The position numbers and the translations under genes are program-made. Positions 1 through 9,569 of a stretch of DNA of 64,000 bases are shown piece by piece (position 1 is the first letter of the stretch; each line of letters opens with the position of its first letter). Origin of the DNA: UTCFX2 sp963726375 (GTDB lineage Bacteria > Chloroflexota > Anaerolineae > Anaerolineales > UBA4823); contig CAVSCE010000006.1 of NCBI GenBank assembly GCA_963726375.1, positions 1-64,000 of the forward strand, given 5' to 3'. The notes beneath the pieces were generated by a model that did no database searches, had not been told where the DNA came from, and saw only the letters and a program-made list of their open reading frames with translations.

Positions 1-15
1 GCAACGCAACATCGC

Positions 16-653
16 GTGACTGTCCTTCCCCTCGACCGATTCAACGCCTTTTCCGACGGGGTTTTCGCCATCGCCATCACGATTCTCGTACTCGAGATCG
101 CTGTCCCGTCCCTTTCTGTCCCCCTCCCCGAAGCCCTCCGGGAGCTCTGGCCCGACTTTCTCGGGTACTTCATCAGCTTCTTTTACATCGGCGGCATCTG
201 GATCTCCCATGCCAGCCTGACCCACCTGATGAAGAAGGAGATTTTCTTGCCTACGATCTCAACCTGCTCATGCTGCTCTTTGTTGCTTTGCTTCCTTTCA
301 TGACAAGACTGATGGTCACGCGGATACCGACGCCGGATATTTCGCTGGCTACATTCATCTATGGTTTCAATGTTCTCATCGCCTCTCTTACATTGAGCCT
401 GCTGATGTTCTACATCGCACGGCAGCCCCAGCTAATGGTCGACCAGCTCGCCGATGACTCGCTGAAGAGACTGTACCGCCAGCGTTGGATCGCCATCGGA
501 TTGGGTGCCTTAGCCGTCATTCTCGCGCTTGTGGCGCCATTCATCGCTCTTGCCCTCTATCTTGTCGTCGCGGTGATCTTCCTGGTTCTACCGCTGCTTG
601 GCATGTATCGGGCTCGCCGTAACGCCGTAAGATATGTTGACCATGGGAAATAA
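16..653 (+). CDS. TMEM175/DUF1211-family potassium channel-like membrane protein (frameshifted)
   Basis: The family forms potassium-permeable channels in the membrane. The N-terminus carries the hallmark R-F-x-x-F-S-D-G-V-F-A-I-A-I-T motif of the first TMEM175 helix, and several hydrophobic helices follow. The reading frame breaks near 240-250: the upstream frame ends at 303, while the downstream frame resumes with a matching hydrophobic segment (LNLLMLLFVALLPF) and runs to 653, giving about 210 residues, normal for a bacterial member. The GTG at 16 is the first visible start, but the frame is open to the window edge, so the true start could lie outside. The break is probably a base-call indel. 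It lies 12 nt upstream of the antiporter gene and may be co-transcribed with it. Confidence 0.75.
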
Positions 654-665
654 TTGGAGGATATT

Positions 666-1956
666 ATGGACCTCGGATTACCGATCTTCTTGTTAATTGT
701 TGTCTTCTATGCGGTGGTTGCCGTCTGGTTAGGGCGCCGCTCGATCACCATGCCCATGTTCTTCCTTGCAGTTGGGGCGCTCACTGGAGCGAACGGGCTC
801 GGCTGGTTCAATATCTCCACTCACTTCTGAAGAAGTGAAAATATTGGTCGAGATTACCCTGGCGCTGCTATTGTTCGCCGATTCTTCGACGTTGGATCTG
901 CACCAGCTCAAGGTCGACGCCGGGCTGCCGGCCCGGCTTATTGGGCCTGGCGTCTGCCCCTGATCATCTTCCTGGGAGGTCTGCTGGCCTTTGCGTTGTT
1001 CCCCCAGGAAGGGCTTGGATTTGCCTTTCTCATTGGCGCTATCCTGGCTCCAACCGATGCTGCTCTCGGGTTGCCCATCTTCACCAATGAGCGCGTCCCG
1101 GTGCGCATCCGCCGCGCTTTGAACGTGGAGAGCGGGCTGAATGATGGCATCGCCACGCCTTTTGTTACCCTCTTCACCGCCCTGGCTGTGGCAGAGGCAA
1201 CCCAGAATTTGTCTGGCTGGTTTACTTCCGCTTTGCTCGATATCGCCATCGCTGTGGCAGTTGGCGCGGCATTGGGCATGTTAGGCGGCTGGCTGTTTGC
1301 CATCGCCATGCGCCGCCGTCTGACCTCCCGGGCAACCGAGCAGATCGGAACGCTGGCGCTGGCCCTGTTACTATTTCGGTTCGGTCGCACTGGGCGGAAA
1401 TGGCTTTATCGCTGCTTTCGTGGGCGGCTTGTTCTTCAGCTACATTACCCGAAACCAGGAACACCATGCCATGGAATTCACTGAATCGGCGGGCACGGTG
1501 CTCTCGCTTTTCGTCTGGACGATTTTCGGCTCCATCCTGGTCATTCCCCTTTTTACCGCCTTCAATCCGCTGGCGCTGCTCTATGCTGTTCTCAGCCTGA
1601 CACTGATCCGCATGCTTCCGGTGGCGCTTTCACTTATTGGGATCCACTTCCGGCGCGACACGCAGCTGCTCATGGGCTGGCTGGGCCCGCGCGGCCTGGC
1701 TTCGGTCGTGTTCACCCTCATCGCCTTTGAATCCTTCCACGAGATCGCTCGCCCGTATGATATCCTTTTTGCCATCGCTGGCTGGACGATTTTCTTAAGT
1801 GTGCTGCTGCACGGTTTTTCTGCCCTGCCATTGGCCGGCTGGTATGCCAACCGTCTCAAGACGGCTGCTCCTTCAATCCCGGAGTTGGTGGATGTGCCCG
1901 AAATGGAACCGCGCCAAAACCGGCACATCAATCTGCAGCGTGCTCAGCCTCAATGA
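666..1956 (+). CDS. CPA1-family Na+(K+)/H+ antiporter (multiple frameshifts)
   Basis: This monovalent cation/proton exchanger of the inner membrane is recognisable across three consecutive frames. It starts at ATG 666 (MDLGLPIFLLIVVFYAVV). The frame shifts near 825, near 940 and near 1385, and the last frame ends at 1956. The ion-transport core is intact: A-P-T-D-A-A-L-G, then N-V-E-S-G-L-N-D-G, the paired Asp/Asn-Asp motifs typical of NhaP-like CPA1 exchangers, and G-W-L-G-P-R-G-L-A-S-V-V in a late helix. Merged length is about 430 residues, close to the family norm. Three shifts in one conserved gene could mean real decay, but similar single-base shifts occur all along the window, so sequence error is the simpler reading. 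Confidence 0.8.
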
Positions 1957-2670
1957 CGTAAAGTGCTTGATGAATGAGGTTGTCTGGTGTTCGATAATAG
2001 TACGGGAGTTTTCAACCTGCGCTAATCTCATACACCTTTCTGACCTCATCGGAGATCCTTACTCTGTAAACAGACATGCCACTACGGTTCAACCTTGGAG
2101 AAATGTTTGGCTTTAGAACTGCGGGATAAGTCTTGTTGAATTAAATCCCTGAGGAGATTAAGGGTCCCAATTCTGTTTCGTGTGTTCTTGGAGAAAAAAA
2201 CAAAATCCTTTATTAGAGAGTATAGGTTTGGGGCAGAAAGTCGACTTTCATTGCTTCATGCAGGGTGCAACCAGGAATGCATGGCAATAGAAATAATAGA
2301 CTTTATTGCCACCACATATGGTGATTGTGTAGAATTATTACCACCATCCACTAGGTAGTGGGTTCGATGGACATACCGTTTAGCTCAATTGCACTGAGGA
2401 AGTTAACCCAGGCAATTGAAGTTCGTTGCTGACCTTGGTAACATTGCTGGTATTGGATATTGACTCGATTTAAGACAGAATATTTCAAATAAGATAATCG
2501 TAAATGATTCCCAGGGGATGGACAGGTCGCCTTTCCTTGCTTCATGCCTGGTGCAATCGGGTGCAAATGCAGTCACCAAAGCATGGAAATTATGGACATA
2601 TAGGACATCTGAACCCCCATATATTGGACCTAATGGAATAAATATCACCATATATACGGTATAGAACAAT
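1957..2670. other. Non-coding region with two imperfect repeat copies
   Basis: No convincing gene is present; open frames here have no recognisable domain or ribosome binding site. Two related stretches, about 2228-2275 and 2520-2572, share segments such as TTGCTTCATGC and GGTGCAA in the same order with scattered differences, suggesting degenerate copies of one element. The region lies just before a truncated tRNA-Arg, so it may be the eroded end of an inserted element. That is inference from position only. Confidence 0.4.
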
Positions 2671-2680
2671 CATTCTACAA

Positions 2681-2722
2681 CTTCGGATCAGACGGTTGTG
2701 AGTTCGAATCTCGCCGGGGGCG
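2681..2722 (+). tRNA. 3' half of tRNA-Arg (anticodon UCG), truncated
   Basis: The sequence matches a tRNA from the anticodon loop to the discriminator base. The anticodon loop CTTCGGA (2681-2687) gives anticodon TCG. Next come the 3' anticodon strand TCAGA (2688-2692), the variable loop CGGTT, a T-arm with stem GTGAG/CTCGC around the loop TTCGAAT (2703-2709), the 3' acceptor strand CGGGGGC (2715-2721) and discriminator G at 2722, followed by CC. No matching 5' half lies upstream: the base-paired 5' anticodon strand and acceptor strand are missing. A bare 3' half is the usual footprint of integration into a tRNA gene. A terminator-like hairpin follows at 2771. Confidence 0.75.
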
Positions 2723-2770
2723 CCTGTATATGACGGGCCATCTCGTTAATTCCATAATATCCTGAGGTTC

Positions 2771-2800
2771 AAGCCCGCTTTACTGGCGGGTTTCTGATTT
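2771..2800 (+). terminator. Rho-independent terminator after the tRNA fragment
   Basis: The arms AAGCCCGC (2771-2778) and GCGGGTTT (2786-2793) form an 8-bp stem including one G-T pair, with a 7-nt loop, followed by a T-rich stretch. It is placed as expected for the terminator of the tRNA gene whose 3' half remains. Confidence 0.65.
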
Positions 2801-3193
2801 AAAGGCTCAATATTTGAATTCGGTTTTTTTGCAGGCTGAACTTCACCGAAATCCGGTCGAAATCCAACCTCTGGCTGCCGGGATACAAGAAGTACTGATC
2901 TTCTGAGGGAAGATCGGGTCGATATCTTTCAAATGGCTGCCTGCCAAAGCCTGATGGATTTGCAGACGAGCGCTTTGAATACGATGATATATAAACTTTT
3001 CTCACCTACCTTGACCATCACGCAACCTGCATTAATCTTAAATCCTGAAAGGATTATTCTGGCCGCTGATTCTATGTACCTTGCGTTGCACGTATCTTGT
3101 TCTGCAATGCCATGGCAGATCGCTTGATACCCCTTGCACCTGCTCTTTGCCGGTGGTATATTGATTTATGATAATGCTTGATGAGGAGCAACG
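2801..3193. other. Intergenic region upstream of the TerY-like gene
   Basis: I see no gene or clear promoter here. Short open frames lack a recognisable domain and a ribosome binding site. A possible ribosome binding site for the next gene is the GAGGAG at 3182-3187, seven bases before the ATG at 3194. Confidence 0.4.
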
Positions 3194-3976
3194 ATGGAAC
3201 CTAATTATCTTGATATGGCCGAATTCGCTGATAATCCAGAACCGCGCTGCCCGGTAGTGCTGGTAATGGACACTTCGGGCTCAATGAATGGGGCGCCAAT
3301 CCTGGAGTTGAACGAAGGCTTGCGTGCCTTCGCAACCGCACTTCAAGCTGACCGCCTGGCTTCGCTGCGAGTGGAAGTGGCCGTGGTTGCCTTTGGCGGT
3401 AAGGTCCGCACGCTCGATGTGCGTGGAAGCGACTTGAGCCCGGCTAAAGAGATCGTTGTCTTTAATCCAATGGGGCTGGCGGTGCGCAAACCGACCCGTG
3501 AGGTTCCCTTCGATGCCCGCCAGGCATTCGTTACGGTGGACCAGTTCGAGCCGCCGGTGCTGGAAGCCAACGGAGGCACACCGATGGGTGAGGCCGTCCA
3601 ACGCTCTCTGGCCCTGCTGCGTGAGCGCAAAGAAATCTACAAACAGAATGGATTGGATTATTTTCGCCCCTGGATGTTCTTGATTACTGACGGCAAGCCC
3701 ACCGATAAAGGCTGGGAGGCGGCAGCTGAACTGGTCAAGCATGATGAGCTGCGCCGGGGTGTGATCTTCTTTGGAGTTGGTGTAGAAAAAGCAGATATGC
3801 GGGTTTTAAGCCGCTTTTCGGATGAACGCCCACCGCTCAAGCTGAAAGGCCTGGCTTTTGGCGACCTGTTCGTGTGGCTCTCCAAGAGCCTGTCGGCCAT
3901 CGCCCACTCCCGTCCCGGGGAGCAAACACCGCTGCCGCCCGTGATTTGGGGATCTGTGGACACTTCCACCCAATAG
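3194..3976 (+). CDS. TerY-like von Willebrand factor A domain protein
   Basis: This 260-residue protein is a single VWA domain with a complete metal-ion-dependent adhesion site: D-T-S-G-S-M near residue 26, a G-G-T-P-M-G segment near 130 and L-I-T-D-G-K-P-T-D near 165. It has no signal peptide and is probably cytoplasmic. TerY-type VWA proteins are known to occur with a PP2C phosphatase and a protein kinase as the TerY-P phosphorylation triad linked to tellurite and stress-response gene sets. That exact order follows here, which supports the assignment. GAGGAG sits seven bases upstream of the ATG. The usual TerD/TerC partners are not in the window. Confidence 0.85.
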   Translation: MEPNYLDMAEFADNPEPRCPVVLVMDTSGSMNGAPILELNEGLRAFATALQADRLASLRVEVAVVAFGGKVRTLDVRGSDLSPAKEIVVFNPMGLAVRKPTREVPFDARQAFVTVDQFEPPVLEANGGTPMGEAVQRSLALLRERKEIYKQNGLDYFRPWMFLITDGKPTDKGWEAAAELVKHDELRRGVIFFGVGVEKADMRVLSRFSDERPPLKLKGLAFGDLFVWLSKSLSAIAHSRPGEQTPLPPVIWGSVDTSTQ

Positions 3977-3984
3977 AGATCACC

Positions 3985-4773
3985 GTGGAGAGTGATTGGC
4001 AGGTCATCGGTGCAGCTGTCCAGGGGATATCCCACCAGAAACAGGGTTTGCCGTGCCAGGACGCCCTGGAATATCGATGTTTGCCGGGCGGCTCCCTGCT
4101 GGTGGCATTGGCTGATGGCGCCGGCTCAGCTGTTTGCTCAGAGCTTGGCGCACAAGCTGCTGTTCAGGCAGCAATCGCCTCGCTCGTTTCCAGCCTGGAG
4201 CATGGCCAACCGACCGAATGCTGCGGCTGGGTGGACCTGTTTTGGAGAACCTTCGAGAGCGCACGTGAGGCTTTAATAAAACTTTCGGAAGAAAATGGTG
4301 ACCCGTTGAGCGCCTTCGCAACAACACTGACCTGTCTGGCTGCCACACCTGAAAAATTAATCGTCGCGCAGCTGGGGGATGGCGCCGTGGTGGCGGGCGG
4401 CGCAGATGGCGTCCTGGAAACGGTAACGACTGCTCAGCGCGGTGAGTATGCGAATGAAACTTACTTCCTAACCCAGGAGCAAGCTTTGGAACAGGTCGCC
4501 ATTCAGGTGATTGACTTGCCGATGCACTCACTGGCAGTGATGAGCGACGGATTGACTCGCCTCGCATTAAAACTACCCTCCAACGAGCCCTACAAACCAT
4601 TTTTTGAACCTCTGTTTGCTTTTGTGAAAGCATCGGCGCCCTCCAATGATGGTGTACAAGCCAGTAAAACGCTGTCAGCCTTCCTGGCTTCGCCGCGCGT
4701 TTGTGAACGCACCGATGATGATAAAGCCCTTGTGATGGCGCTGCGGATCTTTCATGAAGGAGAAAGTTCGTGA
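3985..4773 (+). CDS. PP2C-family Ser/Thr protein phosphatase of the TerY-P triad
   Basis: Metal-dependent phosphatase expected to reverse phosphorylation by the adjacent kinase. The PP2C signatures are present in order: A-L-A-D-G-A-G-S-A, A-Q-L-G-D-G-A, V-M-S-D-G-L-T and a late D-D-D-K, which supply the metal-binding aspartates. I chose GTG 3985, 8 nt after the VWA stop, because the conserved region begins at once (V-E-S-D-W-Q-V-I-G-A-A); an earlier in-frame start would overlap the VWA gene by about 100 bases. Length is about 262 residues, typical of the short PP2C_2 type. It is co-directional with its neighbours and probably co-transcribed. Confidence 0.85.
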   Translation: MESDWQVIGAAVQGISHQKQGLPCQDALEYRCLPGGSLLVALADGAGSAVCSELGAQAAVQAAIASLVSSLEHGQPTECCGWVDLFWRTFESAREALIKLSEENGDPLSAFATTLTCLAATPEKLIVAQLGDGAVVAGGADGVLETVTTAQRGEYANETYFLTQEQALEQVAIQVIDLPMHSLAVMSDGLTRLALKLPSNEPYKPFFEPLFAFVKASAPSNDGVQASKTLSAFLASPRVCERTDDDKALVMALRIFHEGESS

Positions 4774-4834
4774 TCTATACTGCCATCCTCGAATGTCTGG
4801 GCGTTGAAGGAAGATCGGGTAGACAATCAACACG

Positions 4835-7385
4835 ATGAAAATTTTCGACAGGGAAGGCAAGCCAATAACCATCGGGAATGTAGTCGGTCGCGGGGGCGAG
4901 GCAGTTGTATACCAGGTGAATGGCTACCCCGGTTTGCTCGCCAAGCTCTATGAGCCTGCACCGCGCCCGGATTATGCGGCCAAGCTGGAATGGATGTTGG
5001 AGCACCCTCCAGTTAATCCCACTCACGCCCTGAAATCATCCTTCGCTGGCATGGCCTGAGGGTCTGTTGTACGGTCAGGGAAATCGCCTGTCCGGCTACC
5101 TTATGCCATTCATCAAGCAGGCAGTCCCTGTGCTGGTCGTTTTCAACCCCCGAAGGCGTGCTGAAACCCTGGCCCAGTTCGACCGACGATACTTGCACCG
5201 CGCAGCCCGTAACCTGGCAACTGCCATAGGCGCGCTGCACTCAAGCGGCTACGTGATTGGCGATCTTAATGAAAGCAACGTCCTGGTCACATCTTCTGCG
5301 CTGGTCACCCTGATCGACACCGACTCATTTCAAGTGCAGGAATCTCGCCGCAGTAAGGTAGTGACCTACGCCTGTCCAGTAGCAAAGCCTGAATATACAC
5401 CGCCCGAGCTTCAAGGGATGCTGCTTTCCAGCACTTTACGCTCCCCTGAGCAAGACGCCTTCAGTCTGGGGGTGCTGATCTTTCAACTATTGATGGAGGG
5501 AAACCACCCATTTCGGGCACAGTGGCTGGGCAAGGGCGATCCACCACCGATCGAAGAGCGTATCGCAAAAGGAGGCTTTCCGTATACCTCATCACCAGGT
5601 TTGCCGGTGCGTCCACCCGTACATAGTCCGGACTTCGGAATGCTCCACCCAGAGATTTCTGAGCTTTTAAGGCGCTGCTTTATCGATGGGCACCGTGACC
5701 CACACCTGCGACCTGATGCTTCAGCCTGGGAATGGGCAATCACAGAAGCCGAAAAAGCCCTGGTGCAGTGCCCTAAAGGTCACTTTTACTCGGATCACCT
5801 GCAGACCTGCCCAGTATGCCATGGTTCATCAGTTTCGAACCGCGGTGCAGCTTCGCCCAGCTCTGCCAGGCGCCGTCCAGCGCCTGCATCCTTCCCTTCT
5901 GGACCCAATACACATGGGTGGCGACCGAATGCTAATCCAGCAGTAAAAACGAATGCCGTACCTCCGGCGGGTAAACCAGCCAGCCGTCAGGCTTCAGGGG
6001 CTGCCAACCAAACTTTCACCAATCGCACATCTGCTTCCAGTGCTGCTGCAGCTCCGGCGAACGCTGCCTCCTCTGGCTCGCAGCCACCTTCATCATCCCA
6101 TCCACAACCTCCGCCTGGACCCACGACTTCTTCAAGCCGCCCAAGCGGCCAAACATCTTCTGCAACTTCACCGCCCGGTCCGACAGGTCCATCGACAAGC
6201 ACCTCCCAGGCTGGGAGAGTGACTGTTGGGGTCAAGCAGGTGCAGCAGGCGTGGGACACGTACAAATTCTGGCAGTCGCAACAGACCCAGGTTCAGCAAT
6301 CCAGTTCTGGAACCGGGCTGGGGAAATTCCGCCAGGTACAGCAAGCAAAAGCAGCCTGGAGAACATGGAAATTCTGGCAAGCCCAGGCTCAACAGCCTCT
6401 TAAGACGCCTTCACAGGCGGCTCAACCAGTCCAACCGCCACCTTCTCGCCCGGCACAGTCTGGTCCTGTGCAAGGTAATCCCGGAAATGCTCAAAAACCG
6501 AATACCGCTGCGCCATCAGCTGGACCAGGCAACTCACAACAAACCCAAGCACCTGGCACTCAGAATTCACAGGTTCCTCAAAACAAAGCTGGAAATGGAT
6601 CAGCACCAGGAGCCAAACCGACTGCCTCTCCTCGCTCTCAAACATCCAGGGTTGCTCCGAATTATGCAGGTTCCAAAACAGGCAGATCAGCTTATGTGCG
6701 GTCATCCCCTCTTAATGCTCAGTCTGGAAACAGCCTTTTGGTTTGGGCTGGGCCGCGAGTGTATAAAAGCCTGGCAATCGGCGGGGGGGTGGGAGCTCTG
6801 GTGGGTGCGTTGCCTGGAGCCCTGGTGGGAGTGGCTGGTTGGAGCGCAGGAAGCATGGCATCCTGGGTCTTGCTGTGGGCTATGGGGGGTGCTGCAGCTG
6901 GATTGCTACGTGGATGGCAGCCTGGCTATCGGATGAGCCTGCGAGTCGACAAGATGGTCGGCTGGCAGCGTGTGATGCCGGCAATAGGGGTGGTAGCCGG
7001 AGCGATGTTGGGAGGTTTCATCGGCTTTGCCCTGGGCTGGTGGGCAGTCATTCCGGTTTTTGTGGGCTTGCTGCTGGGTGCATGGCTTGGGCTCAAGGCT
7101 GGCGGCAAGCTCTGGCAGGCTGGTACTCAGCTAGGGTGGGAGCGCATCTGGGCTGGGGTGGGCGCTCTTGGTGCAGCACTTCTTGGCTGGCAGCTGGCCT
7201 CATGGCTTGGCGCAGGCAGTCTATCTGTCCAATTGGGCGGCGCGTTCTCTGAATGGATAGCCAGCCAATCTGCCAGCCTGATGCTGGTATCTCTTGGCGT
7301 AGGCGCATTGGGCGGCGCGCTGGGAGGTGCTGTCTCCGGAACGCTGACCGACTTGTTTGCTCGACTGCTCAACCTGTTGGACTAA
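4835..7385 (+). CDS. COG4248-type protein kinase with zinc ribbon and membrane tail (frameshifted)
   Basis: This is the kinase of the TerY-P triad. The N-terminus has a glycine loop (G-R-G-G-E-A-V-V-Y). The frame breaks between about 5040 and 5066; shifting it restores A-W-P-E-G-L-L-Y-G, a normal family segment. The catalytic loop is G-D-L-N-E-S-N-V-L-V and the metal site is L-I-D-T-D-S-F-Q, the D-x-D form characteristic of this family instead of DFG. A CxnCxxC zinc knuckle (C-P-K-G-H-F...C-P-V-C) follows near residue 312. A low-complexity Pro/Ser/Gln/Ala linker of about 300 residues then leads to a C-terminal block of Gly/Ala-rich hydrophobic helices (about residues 640-848). That tail should tether the kinase to the membrane. 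Confidence 0.8.
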
Positions 7386-7544
7386 CTTTTCCTGGCTCTA
7401 AAATTAAATGCGAACCGTCCGGAGATAATCCCTGGACAAATTCGAGTGCGTGCTCGTAATGAGAGCCTTTCCAAACGCCGAAAAAATGAAATCTGGCAGT
7501 TTTTCGCAGCATGGATGAGGCCAGTCAAGTGTTAGAGTAGTACG

Positions 7545-8822
7545 CTAGTATGCAGACTTTTCAGTCAGATATCCATAACGCTGTCTAAAATCCTGGTTGG
7601 TCAGGTTCGTTAGCGCCGCCAGCTGTTCAAACAGGACCGCGTCGTGAGCGTGTTCCGGTTTCAAACGCGTCATCGTTTTATAGCTTGATTGGTAGCGATG
7701 TGAGCTTGTATCCACGAGCCTCACTGCCGTCCTGCAAGTCAGCGGATCGATCATCTCGTCGTATGGGATCGGTACGATTTTGTTATGCTGCAAAGTGATG
7801 ATCGCATCAGTCCGCCCCTGGAGCAGAAAATCGATAGCCGCTTCACCCAAGGAGCGAGCATATTCCACATCGAAAGCACAGGGCGGGGCGCAGCGAAGTT
7901 CATAACCTAATAAATGCTTGACAAACCGCATCTGCACTCCGATCTGCTGCAACTCCCGGCTTAAATTCCGCTTTAAGATGTCCAGGAAGTTTACTTCAGC
8001 CAGGCGGATATGCCCATGTTCGTCTCGCTCGACGTTATCCAGGGCTTCCAGATCTTGGTGCGCCAGATTTTCCAGGATTCCCTCTGCCAGGATTGCCACC
8101 CCATAGGGCTTGTTTTCTAACAACCGAAGAAGAACTGATGTCACCAGGATATCGGTCACCTCTTGCAGACGGATCTCCTGTCCTGCCCATTCCTCCGGGA
8201 TTAAGGTCACGGTCGCCACCGCACTTTTTCCGATCCCCATCGCCAGGTGACCAGCTTTTCGCCCCATGGACATCACCAGGAACCAGTGCTGGCTGGACGC
8301 AGCATCTCGTTTGAGATTCAACACCAAATTTGTCCCGAGTGCACGGGCTGTTTCAAACCCAAATGTAGGAATATCTTCCGGTAAGGGAAGGTCATTGTCG
8401 ATTGTCTTTGGCACGTGCACCGAGCTCAACCTGACGCCCATGGTTTCCCGGGCATAATGTGAAACACGCGAGGCAGAATATACCGTATCGTCTCCTCCGA
8501 TCGAAACCAGGGAAGTAATTCCTGCCTCCAGCAGTGCGGTCACACAGTTCCGCAGCGCCTCGTCAGACTTTGTTGGATTAGCCCTTGATGTGTGAAGGAT
8601 CGACCCACCTTCCTTATGAATATAAGCGACGCGATCTGGAATCAGCGGGATTCCAACGACTTTCCCTTCCATCAAATGTTTGAATCCGTCATAAATCCCG
8701 ATAATTTTTTGATGGTTCTGGCAGGCTTCCATAGCAGCTGCGTAAATTACGGCGTTGATCCCCGGTGCCGGCCCTCCCCCTACGAGTATGCCAATGCGAT
8801 TGTCTTCGGCTTCAAAGCCCAT
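7545..8822 (-). CDS. 6-phosphofructokinase, pyrophosphate-type by active-site signature
   Basis: Catalyses phosphorylation of fructose 6-phosphate in glycolysis. The 425-residue protein has the nucleotide/phosphate loop G-G-G-P-A-P-G, then S-I-G-G-D-D-T at about 107-113, P-K-T-I-D-N-D at 138-144 and S-M-G-R-K-A-G-H. In this family an Asp in GGDDT and a Lys in PKTIDND (in place of GGDGS and PGTIDND) mark enzymes that use pyrophosphate instead of ATP, so a reversible PPi-dependent enzyme is likely. It stands alone on the minus strand, convergent with the triad. An AGG-type ribosome binding site lies about 9 bases before the ATG. Confidence 0.88.
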   Translation of the reverse strand: MGFEAEDNRIGILVGGGPAPGINAVIYAAAMEACQNHQKIIGIYDGFKHLMEGKVVGIPLIPDRVAYIHKEGGSILHTSRANPTKSDEALRNCVTALLEAGITSLVSIGGDDTVYSASRVSHYARETMGVRLSSVHVPKTIDNDLPLPEDIPTFGFETARALGTNLVLNLKRDAASSQHWFLVMSMGRKAGHLAMGIGKSAVATVTLIPEEWAGQEIRLQEVTDILVTSVLLRLLENKPYGVAILAEGILENLAHQDLEALDNVERDEHGHIRLAEVNFLDILKRNLSRELQQIGVQMRFVKHLLGYELRCAPPCAFDVEYARSLGEAAIDFLLQGRTDAIITLQHNKIVPIPYDEMIDPLTCRTAVRLVDTSSHRYQSSYKTMTRLKPEHAHDAVLFEQLAALTNLTNQDFRQRYGYLTEKSAY

Positions 8823-9497
8823 AGTCTGAACCTCATTCTCAGGTTAATTATATTTTATGTCATCATAAAAACAAGAGCAGAGCAGAAACAGACAGGACTG
8901 TGCTGAGCATCCTTTGGGGTTCATAAAAAAAGTCATAACGAACGAAATCAAAGATGGTATGAAACAATTGCGCTGAATTCCAGGATCCGCCGTGATCTTC
9001 GCTCACTGTGCCGTGCCGCCAGAACAATTGTGCACCCAAAAAATCCAAACAAGCTGGTAAGGCTTCAGCAAGTAGAAATTTATTGATAATGTTTCCTTTA
9101 TAATTCTTGATCGGTCATACGATTTTCTAAGGCTTCGATGAAGATTGTGACGGGAATACGATCGGGATATAAAAAGTCAAGCCGAAACGCGACACTTTCG
9201 AATTATTCCGATGCAATAATCGTTCTGGACTTGTCTTGTGAAAACGTTAGAACGATGACAATTAATCCCATACCACATCTACGAAACTCCAGGATTAATG
9301 CTCATAAAAATAGACAATCATATTTCTGTCTGTAGGTTTGGTATGATAGGTAAACGTTCCCGGATGGTGGTCACTATCAGCTTATGATAGATGTACCACA
9401 GAGTGAGAAAAAGAAATTATTCCCTGAAACCAAGTTGGAGATAATTCAGGAAGGACTTTCAAGTCCAGGATGGCTTCAACAGGTATATATATGTGAC
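8823..9497. other. Intergenic region between two minus-strand genes
   Basis: About 675 bases with no supported gene. Short open frames on both strands have no recognisable domain. The stretch is AT-rich in places and should hold the promoter of the phosphofructokinase gene on the minus strand, but I cannot single out convincing -35 and -10 boxes. Confidence 0.35.
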
Positions 9498-9531
9498 AAA
9501 ATCGGCGCAGCAGCTAGGCTGCGCCGATTTT
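9498..9531 (-). terminator. Strong hairpin terminator downstream of the DUF4203 gene
   Basis: Perfect 14-bp inverted repeat: AAAATCGGCGCAGC (9498-9511) and GCTGCGCCGATTTT (9518-9531) around a 6-nt loop. With A and T runs at both ends it can terminate transcription from either side. It lies about 39 bases beyond the stop codon of the minus-strand membrane protein gene, its most likely client. Confidence 0.85.
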
Positions 9532-9569
9532 CTGATCAAATCAAATAGGGAATATGTCCTTTACGATCC

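Noticed and set aside
2374..2400. TAGCTCA followed by GAGG, resembling a tRNA D-arm, considered as the missing 5' half of the tRNA.
   Set aside because: The stem pairs poorly, the acceptor strand that should match 2715-2721 is absent, and the spacing to 2681 is far too long.
2351..3127. Several open frames of 60-90 codons on both strands around the tRNA fragment.
   Set aside because: They lack ribosome binding sites, domains and any mutual order, and one crosses the repeats.
9384..9548. A 54-codon open frame starting M-I-D-V-P-Q-S-E-K.
   Set aside because: It runs through the perfect terminator hairpin at 9498-9531, has no ribosome binding site and matches nothing I know.
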